Shown: positions 1 through 7,209 of the stretch, piece after piece
Layout: every line of letters begins with the position of its first letter
How positions within the stretch are numbered: position 1 is the first letter of the stretch
From: an uncultured Oscillospiraceae bacterium
GTDB lineage: Bacteria; Bacillota; Clostridia; Oscillospirales; Oscillospiraceae
Length of the DNA: 7,209 nt
Assembly: GCA_934572445.1 (NCBI GenBank)
Contig: CAKTLD010000098.1
Coordinates: forward strand, 1 to 7,209
Direction: 5' to 3'
Made by a program: the position numbers and the translations under genes
Notes under the pieces: model-generated
The model's input: only the letters and a program-made list of their open reading frames with translations
The model's database searches: none
What the model was told of the DNA's origin: nothing

Positions 1-76
1 CCTTTGGCATAGAAAACACCCCATTTCTTAGTACAAGTATTTTATCATACTCGTCTAACAAATGGGGTGCGGTTCA
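1..76 (+). mobile_element. Right end of an IS150-like (IS3 family) insertion sequence, partial
   Basis: Read inward from its boundary on the minus strand, this begins TGAACCGCACCCCATTTG and continues through GTTAGACGA to GAAATGGGG. From memory this resembles the end of IS150 (TGTACTGCACCC..., GTTGGACGA, GAAATGG), an IS3-family element; I could not search it. The same 60 bases occur inverted at the other edge of the window, as expected for the two ends of one IS type. Bases 1-12 read Pro-Leu-Ala-stop in frame 1 of the plus strand, which could be the end of the transposase, only 5 bp before the repeat, but four codons prove nothing. The element would end about 97 bp downstream of the atpC stop. 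It could instead be a palindromic intergenic repeat that is not an IS. Confidence 0.5.
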
Positions 77-77
77 A
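18..77. repeat. 60-bp inverted repeat, left copy, with internal palindrome
   Basis: Bases 18-77 are the exact reverse complement of 7075-7134 (60 of 60). The inner 51 bp (18-68) are themselves an imperfect palindrome: ACCCCATTT (18-26) pairs with AAATGGGGT (60-68), then TTAG with CTAA and AGTAT with ATACT around a short AT-rich loop. Beyond the palindrome the copies share a further 9 bp, GCGGTTCAA (69-77). They diverge at base 17 on one side and base 78 on the other. Confidence 0.95.
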
Positions 78-129
78 CTGGCGTATGGGGAGATTTTTTC
101 ATTGTATTTTGACCGGAAAAGCGCCGACA

Positions 130-156
130 GGCCCGCATGCTTCCCTATGCGGAGCC
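130..156 (-). terminator. Candidate terminator hairpin after atpC
   Basis: On the minus strand GGC-CCGCAT, interrupted by one bulged T, pairs with ATGCGG-GCC around an 8-nt loop, about 17 bp after the atpC stop. The only T-run is TTTT at 120-117, roughly 9 nt past the stem, so this is not a canonical intrinsic terminator. Position supports a role in ending the operon; the missing U-tract argues against it. Confidence 0.35.
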
Positions 157-173
157 GGCCTGATCAAGGCCCT

Positions 174-583
174 TTATTTTCCTTTGCGCTTCACCTTCGC
201 GCGGCTCATCGCGCGCGCCATGCGCGCCAGCGCCAGCGCATGCTCCTGCGTGCTGTGCTTTTGCAGCAGCTCTTCCCGGGCCTTCGCGGCCGTTTCCTCG
301 GCGCGGCGCAAATCGATCTCCTCCGGCAGTTCGGCCGTATCGACCAGCAGCAGCGCCTCGTTATTCTCCATTTTGAAAAGCCCCTCGGACACGGCGGCGA
401 TCTGCTCCTCGCCTGCGTCGGTGCGCAGCGTCATCACACCCGGGATAATGGCAATGACCACGTTTTCGTGGTGCGCCATCACGCCGTAAAGCCCATCGAG
501 CGTCGGCACGGTGAGCGAGCGGCAGCGGCCCTCATAAAACACGCGCTCGGCGGTGAGTACCCTGAGCGGAAAATCGTGCTCCA

Positions 584-584
<1 letters not shown>
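174..584 (-). CDS. atpC: ATP synthase F1 subunit epsilon
   Basis: Epsilon is the small central-stalk subunit that couples gamma to the c-ring and can inhibit ATP hydrolysis. The 136-residue product has normal length: an N-terminal beta-sandwich (about 1-86, with the GLYGVMAHHENVV segment matching the family's G-x-x-G-x-x-x-x-H motif) and a C-terminal two-helix domain (about 88-130). Residues 90-95, IDLRRA, fit the I/L-D-x-x-R-A motif through which several bacterial epsilons bind ATP, so nucleotide-controlled inhibition is plausible. The tail is very basic (KVKRKGK). The ATG at 584 overlaps the atpD stop as TGATG, suggesting coupled translation; AGGGA lies 6 nt upstream. A GTG one codon earlier (587) is possible but sits only 3 nt from that site. 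It is the last gene of the operon. Confidence 0.95.
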
Positions 585-2882
<2,298 letters not shown>

Positions 2883-2888
2883 GGCGCT

Positions 2889-2896
2889 CTCACCTC
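2889..2896 (-). promoter_or_regulatory. Ribosome binding site that sets the GTG start of atpG
   Basis: GAGGTGAG on the minus strand, 6 nt before GTG at 2882. The alternative ATG at 2873 would be about 15 nt away. Confidence 0.7.
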
Positions 2897-2908
2897 ACTC
2901 TTTCTTGC

Positions 2909-4654
2909 TCACAGCGCAAGCGTCTGCTGCGCGTACTCCTTTGCGCAGGCGGCGATGAGCTGCTGCTGCGCGTCGCTGAGCTGGCCGGTCTGCTGGATGG
3001 AGCGGCACAGCGGACCCTGCGTCTCGCGGAAATGCTGCAAAAGCAGCGGGATAAAATCTTCGATCTGCTCCACCGGCACGTCCTGCATCGCATGGCTCAG
3101 TCCCGCGACAAGCAGGATGACCTGCTCGTACTGCTCGTAGGGGCGGTACTGCTTCTGACGCAGCATCTGCATCAGCCCCTGCCCGTATGCAAGCAGGCGC
3201 GCAGTCGATTCATCCATATCGCTGGAAAACTGGGTAAAGGTCTCCATCTCGCGGTACTGCGAGAGGTCAAGGCGGATCGTCTTGGCAGCCTTCTTCATGG
3301 CTTTGGTCTGCGCGTCGCCGCCCACGCGGGAAACGGACAGGCCCACATTGACCGCCGGACGCTGACCGGAGAAGAAAAGCTTCGTCTCCAGAATGAGCTG
3401 GCCGTCGGTGATGGAGATGACGTTCGTGGGGATGTATGCGGATACGTCGCCCGACTGGGTCTCAACGATCGGCAGGGCCGTAAGACTGCCGCCGCCCTTC
3501 TCGTCACTCAGATGCGCCGCGCGCTCCAAAAGCCGGGAATGGAGATAGAACACGTCGCCCGGGTAGGCCTCGCGCCCCGGAGAGCGCTCGAGCAGCAGGC
3601 TCATGGCACGGTAGGCAATGGCGTGCTTGGAAAGATCGTCATAGACGATCAGCACATCGCGCCCCTTGTTCATAAAATACTCGCCCATGGCGCAGCCCGC
3701 GTATGGCGCGATATACTGCAGCGGCGGCGGATCGCTCGCCGGCGCGTTGACCACGATGGTATAGTCCATCGCGCCGTGCTTTTCCAGCGTCTGCACCAGC
3801 TGAGCGACAGAGCTCGCCTTCTGGCCGATGGCGACGTAGATACATATAACGTCCTTGCCCTTCTGGTTGACGATGGTATCGAGCGCGATGGCGGTCTTGC
3901 CGGTCTGGCGGTCGCCGATAATAAGTTCGCGCTGGCCGCGGCCGATGGGAAACATCGAATCGACCGTCAGAATACCGGTCTCCAGCGGAGTATCGACGCT
4001 CTTGCGGTCGATGATACCGGGAGCAGGACTCTCCACGGGGCGGTAGTCCGCCGCGCGGATGTCTCCGCGGCCGTCAATGGGTACGCCGAGCGCATCGACC
4101 ACGCGGCCAAGGAATTCCTCGCCCACGGGCACGCCCGCCGTGCGGCCGGTGCGGCGCACCGTGCTGCCCGCGCAGACGCTTGCGTCGTCGTCAAACAGAA
4201 TACAGCCGACGCTGTCCTCGGACAGGTCCTGCACCATGCCGCGCACACCGCCGTCAAACAGCAGGATCTCGCCGTAGGCGGCGCCGGCAAGCCCATCCAC
4301 GCGGGCGATGCCGTCGCCCACGGTAAGCACCGTGCCGACCTCCTGCGCGAGCGCCTTCGGCGTCCACGAAAGGACCGTTTCCTTCAAAAGCGGGATAACG
4401 TCGCCCTCCGTGCGCGCGAGCTTTTCCAGCGCGTCCCGGAACTGACGCAGACGGCCCTCGGCGCTCCAGTCGTAGACCTCCGCGCCGACCTCAAGGCGAA
4501 AGCCTCCCGGGTAGGCATCGCTCTCCTGCCAGCGCAGTGTGACCTCCGCACCGTATTTCTCATGTAAAAAGGCGAGAAAGCGCTTCTCCTGCTCCGCCGA
4601 CGGCTTTACGGCGGAAAGGAGGACCGCTTCCCGCGCGGCGTTACGCTCAGCCAT
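2909..4654 (-). CDS. atpA: ATP synthase delta(C-terminal domain)-alpha fusion
   Basis: Alpha forms the non-catalytic nucleotide sites of the F1 head and supplies the arginine finger to beta. The 581-residue protein is about 68 longer than E. coli alpha (513). Residues about 87-581 are ordinary alpha: [18 protein letters not shown] (105-122), P-loop GDRQTGKT (247-254), Walker B VLIVYDD (334-340), [15 protein letters not shown], and arginine finger Arg443 in VSRVGG. Residues about 11-80 instead resemble the C-terminal domain of delta (AtpH/OSCP): [38 protein letters not shown]. The delta N-terminal domain, which normally grips the alpha N-termini, is absent, and no separate atpH stands between b and alpha, its usual place. 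No in-frame Met exists near the canonical alpha start. The ATG at 4654 overlaps atpF by 8 bp, with GGAGGAG about 10 nt upstream. Confidence 0.95.
   Translation of the reverse strand: MAERNAAREAVLLSAVKPSAEQEKRFLAFLHEKYGAEVTLRWQESDAYPGGFRLEVGAEVYDWSAEGRLRQFRDALEKLARTEGDVIPLLKETVLSWTPKALAQEVGTVLTVGDGIARVDGLAGAAYGEILLFDGGVRGMVQDLSEDSVGCILFDDDASVCAGSTVRRTGRTAGVPVGEEFLGRVVDALGVPIDGRGDIRAADYRPVESPAPGIIDRKSVDTPLETGILTVDSMFPIGRGQRELIIGDRQTGKTAIALDTIVNQKGKDVICIYVAIGQKASSVAQLVQTLEKHGAMDYTIVVNAPASDPPPLQYIAPYAGCAMGEYFMNKGRDVLIVYDDLSKHAIAYRAMSLLLERSPGREAYPGDVFYLHSRLLERAAHLSDEKGGGSLTALPIVETQSGDVSAYIPTNVISITDGQLILETKLFFSGQRPAVNVGLSVSRVGGDAQTKAMKKAAKTIRLDLSQYREMETFTQFSSDMDESTARLLAYGQGLMQMLRQKQYRPYEQYEQVILLVAGLSHAMQDVPVEQIEDFIPLLLQHFRETQGPLCRSIQQTGQLSDAQQQLIAACAKEYAQQTLAL
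4415..4624 (-). other. Region encoding the fused delta (OSCP) C-terminal domain
   Basis: Covers residues 11-80 of the fusion. Seen: the conserved delta order of a short SA-x-P-S lead, Gln22, K-x-G-x-x-V-x-L (33-40), Gly-Gly-Phe-x-Leu-x-Val-Gly (50-57), Tyr-Asp-x-Ser (61-64) and Gly-Arg-Leu (67-69). About 70 residues is the size of the delta C-terminal domain, which in known enzymes contacts the b-subunit C-terminus. The assignment is by motif recall; a profile search (OSCP family) would settle it. Confidence 0.85.
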
Positions 4655-5132
4655 TGTCCCCGCGCTCCTCCGCTGTGTTCAAGAACTGATCGTAGGCATC
4701 CGAGGCGCTGGAGAGCACCAGCTTTTCCGCCGCGGTGCTCATCAGTTCGGAAATCTCGCCCTTCGCCTGCGCAAGCATCTGCTCGCGCTCGCCCTCGGCC
4801 TGCGCGCGCGCCCTGGCCAAAAGCTCGTCGGCCTGCTGCTGCGCCTGCGCGCGGCGCTCATCCGCCGCGTGCTGCAGCGCCTCCTCGGCATCCTTGCGGC
4901 GCGCGGCGATCTCATCGTCCACGGCTTTGAGCCGGGCCTCGTAGCCCTCCTTCGTCTGCTCAGCCTGCGCAAGCACGGCCTTTGCGTCCGCGTCCATTTT
5001 TTCATAGTAGGCCTTACGCCCGTCCATATAGCTCTTCACGGGCCTATACAGCAGGAAGTACAGCGCGCCGAAGAGAATGACAAAGTTCAGCGCATGCAGC
5101 AGGATCTGCTGGATATTGATATTCAGCGGCAT
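4647..5132 (-). CDS. atpF: ATP synthase Fo subunit b
   Basis: Subunit b forms the outer stalk that holds the head still against the rotor. The 161-residue protein has one N-terminal membrane helix (about 8-28), the typical LLYRPV boundary motif (Arg30-Pro31), and a long charged Ala/Glu/Lys/Gln-rich coiled coil (about 40-145). Only one b gene is present, so a b homodimer is expected rather than b/b'. In known enzymes its C-terminus binds delta; here the only visible delta part is fused to alpha, so that contact should be made with the alpha N-terminus. Start ATG 5132 has AAGGAGG 8 nt upstream. Its stop overlaps the fusion gene start by 8 bp (ATGGCTGA), 33 bp after atpE1. Confidence 0.96.
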   Translation of the reverse strand: MPLNINIQQILLHALNFVILFGALYFLLYRPVKSYMDGRKAYYEKMDADAKAVLAQAEQTKEGYEARLKAVDDEIAARRKDAEEALQHAADERRAQAQQQADELLARARAQAEGEREQMLAQAKGEISELMSTAAEKLVLSSASDAYDQFLNTAEERGDNG

Positions 5133-5165
5133 TTCAGTCCCCTCCTTTTCGGGAGAAATCAGTCA

Positions 5166-5525
5166 TCAGAGAACAAAGATGATCAGGATGGCCACGATCA
5201 GGGCATAGATGATGACCGTTTCGATAAACACAAGGCCCATCATCATCGCTGTGCGGATCTGCCCGCCCGCCTCGGGCTGGCGGGCGATGGCTTCGGTCGA
5301 CTTGCCGATGGTGATGCCCATGGCCAGTGCGCCGCCCAGGCACGCAACGCCGATCATCGCACCGGCGGCCATGGCCTTACTGCTCGTCACGTCGGCCTCG
5401 CTCAGCTGCGCGGCCGCGGCAGGATCAGCCGCGGCGGGCTCGGCAGCAGCCAGCGCCGGAACGGAAAGAACAAACAGGGAAAGCATCAGCGCCAGCAGCA
5501 GCACAAATTTCTTCATCATTTTCAT
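5166..5525 (-). CDS. atpE: ATP synthase Fo subunit c, inner copy, with signal peptide
   Basis: Subunit c forms the ion-carrying rotor ring. The 119-residue product is far longer than the usual 75-90 because of its N-terminus: Lys-rich MKMMKK, hydrophobic core FVLLLALMLSLFVLSV and a likely signal-peptidase site after ALA (residue 26), then an Ala/Pro linker (27-50). The c hairpin follows: helix 1 with GGALAMGITIG, the conserved loop Arg82-Gln83-Pro84, and helix 2 with the ion-binding Glu102 followed by Thr103 and Tyr107. Because c has both ends outside, a cleaved signal peptide fits the topology. Gln is absent from the helix-1 position that marks Na+ rings (Met there), favouring H+ but not decisively. 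Start ATG 5525 with GAGGT 9 nt upstream; an upstream in-frame ATG (5621) lies inside atpB and adds a basic, non-family stretch. Confidence 0.94.
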   Translation of the reverse strand: MKMMKKFVLLLALMLSLFVLSVPALAAAEPAAADPAAAAQLSEADVTSSKAMAAGAMIGVACLGGALAMGITIGKSTEAIARQPEAGGQIRTAMMMGLVFIETVIIYALIVAILIIFVL

Positions 5526-5544
5526 GGCAGTTTTACCTCGCTTT

Positions 5545-6396
5545 TCAGGCAGCCGTTTTGCTGCGGGATTTTTTGATTTTTTTGGCTTTGGGTCTCTTCT
5601 CGTGCTTCTCGGTCGATTCACCGTAGAACGTCGACACCAGCATCGTCAGGACGTAGGCCTGAATGAGCGCGTGGATCAGCGTGAACAGCACGCCCACGAT
5701 GACCGGCAGCACGACCGACAGCGCCGTATAGTAATAGACCAGCTCCGTCACGAGCGCGCCGGAAAGCAGCGCGCCGAAAAGGCGGAAGCTCATCGAGATG
5801 GGAAGGGAGAAATCCTTGAGCGCGTGCAGCGCACCGCGCGGCCCCGCAGCGATCAGTCCGCCGAAGAGGATAACGCAGTAGCTCGTCACGCCCATGGCGA
5901 TGGCGCCGTTGATATCCGCAAGCGGCGCAGGCAGGCTGATCGACAGCCCCGCGGTCGTGACCGCCTGAAGCCCCAGCAGCTCAAAGATCGTGCTCACGAA
6001 AATGTAAACGCCCGCCGTAAATATGTAAGCGCTCAAAAAGCGGTTGCGGTGGGGACTGCCGCTCACGGCCAGCCCATCGAAAAGTCCCACGGCCTGCTCA
6101 AGCAGCAGCTGAAGCTTCCCCGGTACGAGCGTAAATCTCGGGATCACGAAGATCCTGCACACCAAAGCAAAGAGGATCAGCAGCGCCGTGACGACATAGG
6201 CCGAGATCAGCCCCGGATTCACGTCGATCAGGCCGAAGAGACTGACCTTGAGGTGCTCGTGCAGCACCGCGTCGCGCATGACCTCCTGAATGGACTCACC
6301 CTCGCCGGACGACGGGGCCAGCAGCGCAAGGATCAGCAGCGCGACTACAATGACAGCGAACACCAGCAGCCGCCGTGTCCGCGTTTTCTTATCCAC
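5545..6396 (-). CDS. atpB: ATP synthase Fo subunit a
   Basis: Subunit a is the stator channel that passes ions to the c-ring. From the GTG at 6396 it has 283 residues: basic N-terminus and first helix (about 9-27), an extracytoplasmic stretch (28-60), then helices carrying NPGLIS, ELLGL, LPAPLADINGAIAMG and the channel motif PISMSFRLFGALLSG with the essential Arg205, and IQAYVLTML with Gln246 (E. coli Gln252 position). Two oddities: LFGN, nearly universal after the Arg, is LFGA (Ala209), and the C-terminus is a 20-residue Lys-rich tail (KHEKRPKAKKIKKSRSKTAA). The GTG is chosen because AGGAGG lies 8 nt upstream; the in-frame ATG at 6447 overlaps the -10 of P2 and would add 17 non-family residues. 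It ends 19 bp before atpE1. Confidence 0.95.
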   Translation of the reverse strand: MDKKTRTRRLLVFAVIVVALLILALLAPSSGEGESIQEVMRDAVLHEHLKVSLFGLIDVNPGLISAYVVTALLILFALVCRIFVIPRFTLVPGKLQLLLEQAVGLFDGLAVSGSPHRNRFLSAYIFTAGVYIFVSTIFELLGLQAVTTAGLSISLPAPLADINGAIAMGVTSYCVILFGGLIAAGPRGALHALKDFSLPISMSFRLFGALLSGALVTELVYYYTALSVVLPVIVGVLFTLIHALIQAYVLTMLVSTFYGESTEKHEKRPKAKKIKKSRSKTAA

Positions 6397-6404
6397 GTTT
6401 TCTG

Positions 6405-6410
6405 TCCTCC
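6405..6410 (-). promoter_or_regulatory. Ribosome binding site that sets the GTG start of atpB
   Basis: AGGAGG on the minus strand, 8 nt before the GTG at 6396. It lies downstream of the alternative ATG at 6447, which has no such site. Confidence 0.8.
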
Positions 6411-6446
6411 TTTTCTGACACTTTCGGACTTCTGTATCAGGTCTCA

Positions 6447-6475
6447 TTTATACCACTTGTCTGCAGAAAATTCAA
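6447..6475 (-). promoter_or_regulatory. Promoter P2 for atpB-atpC
   Basis: On the minus strand TTGAAT (6475-6470), exactly 17 bp, then TATAAA (6452-6447) preceded by TGG, an extended -10 element. Predicted start of transcription is near 6440, giving a leader of about 44 nt before the atpB GTG. The layout copies P1 in front of atpE2. Not experimentally supported. Confidence 0.65.
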
Positions 6476-6479
6476 GTCT

Positions 6480-6494
6480 CCGCGCACGGCGCGG
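6480..6494 (-). terminator. GC-rich hairpin just upstream of P2
   Basis: CCGCGC and GCGCGG form a perfect 6-bp stem around a 3-nt loop. On the minus strand it is followed by AGACTTGAATTTT, an offset, interrupted T-rich tract that overlaps the P2 -35. It may weakly terminate atpE2 transcripts; the offset makes this uncertain. Confidence 0.3.
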
Positions 6495-6534
6495 CGCTTC
6501 TTTTCACTTTCTTAACCTTGCCGGAAAGACGAAC

Positions 6535-6564
6535 GGCAGGGGAAAGCCTCCGCCTCCCCCTGCC
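6535..6564 (-). terminator. Stable hairpin after atpE2
   Basis: On the minus strand GGCAGGGG pairs perfectly with CCCCTGCC, extended by a G-U and an A-U pair to a 10-bp stem around a 10-nt loop, 28 nt after the atpE2 stop. The following bases (GTTCGTCTTTCC) are only moderately T-rich. It could attenuate read-through, protect the 3' end of the atpE2 transcript, or mark a processing site. Confidence 0.45.
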
Positions 6565-6592
6565 ATATTCTCCCATGCCCGCTCCGCGCCGC

Positions 6593-6955
6593 TCACAGCA
6601 CGAAAATAATGAGGATCGCCACGATCAGTGCATAGATGATGACCGTTTCGATAAATACAAGACCCATCATCATTGAAGTGCGGATCTGACCCGCCGCTTC
6701 CGGCTGCTCGGCGATGTTGCCCGTGGCCTTGGCGATCGTCGCCGCCATGCCCAGCGCGCCGCCGAGGCACGCCACACCGATCAGGATCGCGGCGGTCCAT
6801 GCCTTCTGCGTCGTCACGCTGTTCTTGTCCTCGCCGCCGCTCTCCTGGCTCACGATTTCCTGCGTCGTATCCGCCGTTTCTCCGGCAGCCATCGCAGGCA
6901 CCGTCAGCATACAGAGGACCGTCAGCAGGGCCAGGATCGTCCAAATTCGTTTCAT
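6593..6955 (-). CDS. atpE: ATP synthase Fo subunit c, outer copy, with EQP loop
   Basis: A second rotor-ring subunit, 120 residues, first gene of the locus. It has its own signal-peptide-like N-terminus (MKR, then IWTILALLTVLCMLTV, cleavage likely after AMA at residue 23), an acidic linker (24-50), then the c hairpin. Helix 2 is identical over the last 26 residues to the inner copy, including ion-binding Glu103 and Tyr108. Helix 1 differs: GGALGMAATIA replaces GGALAMGITIG, losing two motif glycines, and the cytoplasmic loop reads Glu83-Gln84-Pro85 where nearly all c subunits have Arg-Gln-Pro. That loop faces gamma and epsilon, so charge reversal is notable. Strong ribosome site AAGGAG 6 nt before ATG 6955. 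It may build a mixed ring with the inner copy or an alternative ring; the sequence cannot decide. Confidence 0.93.
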   Translation of the reverse strand: MKRIWTILALLTVLCMLTVPAMAAGETADTTQEIVSQESGGEDKNSVTTQKAWTAAILIGVACLGGALGMAATIAKATGNIAEQPEAAGQIRTSMMMGLVFIETVIIYALIVAILIIFVL

Positions 6956-7008
6956 CGCTTTCTCCTTAACGCACTTCCGCGGAAAATTTGCAAAATCTTT
7001 ATAAAAAT

Positions 7009-7037
7009 TTTATACCAGTTCTATTCCGAAATTGCAA
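7009..7037 (-). promoter_or_regulatory. Promoter P1 for atpE2
   Basis: On the minus strand TTGCAA (7037-7032), exactly 17 bp, then TATAAA (7014-7009) preceded by TGG (extended -10). Predicted start near 7002, leader about 47 nt to the atpE2 ATG. The -10 overlaps a 15-nt perfect palindrome, TATAAAATTTTTATA on the minus strand (7000-7014), which may be chance in an AT-rich stretch. The IS-like end begins about 38 bp upstream of the -35. Confidence 0.7.
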
Positions 7038-7074
7038 GTGCTTTTTGAAAAAAAGTAAAAAGAGCCCCGCGCAC

Positions 7075-7134
7075 TTGAACCGCACCCCATTTGTTAGACG
7101 AGTATGATAAAATACTTGTACTAAGAAATGGGGT
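7075..7134. repeat. 60-bp inverted repeat, right copy, with internal palindrome
   Basis: Exact reverse complement of 18-77. The palindromic core is 7084-7134. Outside the repeat the two copies share no obvious similarity: this one continues AGTACCCTG to the right, the other GTTTTCTATG (minus strand). Confidence 0.95.
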
Positions 7135-7209
7135 AGTACCCTGTAAGTGCAGTCGCAAAATCCCCAAAAATCTGTTAAACTGAAAGAACAGAGATGGAGG
7201 GAATCGCAA
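7076..7209 (+). mobile_element. Left end of an IS150-like (IS3 family) insertion sequence, partial
   Basis: Starts TGAACCGCACCCCATTTG at 7076 and reads rightward through GTTAGACGAG and AAGAAATGGGGTAGTACCC. From memory, IS150 begins TGTACTGCACCC, then GTTGGACGATGAAATGGAATAGCCC, a close match in order and spacing apart from an extra stretch in the middle. The rightmost bases look like the leader of a plus-strand gene, fitting a transposase orfA starting at or just after the window edge. No coding region lies inside the visible 134 bp; a short minus-strand frame here has no family features. Confidence 0.5.
7196..7201 (+). promoter_or_regulatory. Possible ribosome binding site of a gene starting beyond the window
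   Basis: GGAGGG on the plus strand, followed by 8 nt (AATCGCAA) to the end of the window. A start codon immediately after base 7209 would be ideally spaced. Expected product, if the IS reading is right: transposase orfA. Confidence 0.4.

Noticed and set aside
18..68. CRISPR repeat or tRNA-like structure in the edge palindromes
   Set aside because: Only one copy at each edge, in opposite orientation, with no spacers and no cloverleaf.
4385..4409. Internal translation start that would yield an ordinary alpha (GGAGGG followed by an in-frame TTG at codon 90)
   Set aside because: The spacing is about 16 nt, too long for efficient initiation, and TTG is a weak start. Worth remembering if alpha is ever found in two sizes.
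3032..4567. 511-codon plus-strand open frame opposite the alpha gene
   Set aside because: Shadow of the alpha coding frame, low-complexity His/Arg/Ala composition and no recognisable domain.
5526..5621. Longer N-terminus for the inner c subunit, starting inside atpB
   Set aside because: Would place a strongly basic stretch in front of a clear signal peptide; the ATG at 5525 has its own ribosome site in the intergenic gap.
6397..6447. Upstream ATG start for atpB at 6447
   Set aside because: It overlaps the P2 -10, has no ribosome site, and adds residues not seen in subunit a; the GTG at 6396 has AGGAGG 8 nt upstream.
5209..6609. 466-codon plus-strand open frame spanning c, a and the gap
   Set aside because: Crosses two certain genes and the P2 promoter on the other strand; the translation has no domain and looks like a frame shadow.

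Overview
The window is one complete F-type (F1Fo) ATP synthase locus on the minus strand, with an insertion-sequence end at each edge of the window. The organism is most likely a GC-rich member of the Firmicutes/Clostridia, possibly a gut Oscillospirales-like anaerobe. This is inferred from strong AGGAGG-type ribosome sites, sigma-A-type promoters in AT-rich gaps between GC-rich genes, and the protein sequences; no taxonomic marker is present.

Layout, in the direction of transcription (right to left): IS-like end (7076-7209); promoter P1 (7009-7037); atpE2, a second c subunit (6593-6955); a 196-bp gap with two hairpins and a second promoter P2 (6447-6475); atpB, subunit a (5545-6396); atpE1, subunit c (5166-5525); atpF, subunit b (4647-5132); a fused delta-alpha gene (2909-4654); atpG, gamma (1974-2882); atpD, beta (584-1987); atpC, epsilon (174-584); a possible hairpin terminator (130-156); IS-like end (1-76). 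From atpB to atpC the genes are tightly packed, with overlaps at b/alpha, gamma/beta and beta/epsilon.

Together the genes encode the c-ring and subunit a (ion channel), the b stalk, the alpha3beta3 catalytic head and the gamma-epsilon rotor. Departures from the textbook operon (B-E-F-H-A-G-D-C) are: (1) there is no separate atpH; a delta C-terminal domain is fused to the N-terminus of alpha and the delta N-terminal domain is absent from the window; (2) two c genes flank atpB, and the outer one has Glu in place of the loop Arg (EQP instead of RQP); (3) both c proteins start with what looks like a cleavable signal peptide and an extracytoplasmic linker; (4) the outer c gene appears to have its own promoter, with a second promoter of the same design in front of atpB; (5) gamma carries a C-terminal tail that reads through the atpD ribosome site and start; (6) subunit a has an LFGA instead of LFGN motif and a Lys-rich tail.

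The locus is bracketed by a perfect 60-bp inverted repeat (18-77 and 7075-7134) that resembles the ends of IS150-group (IS3 family) elements. Nothing but the ATP synthase locus lies between the two ends, so the two flanks may be two IS copies around a mobile or amplified unit, or one IS around which a circular or tandem molecule was cut.
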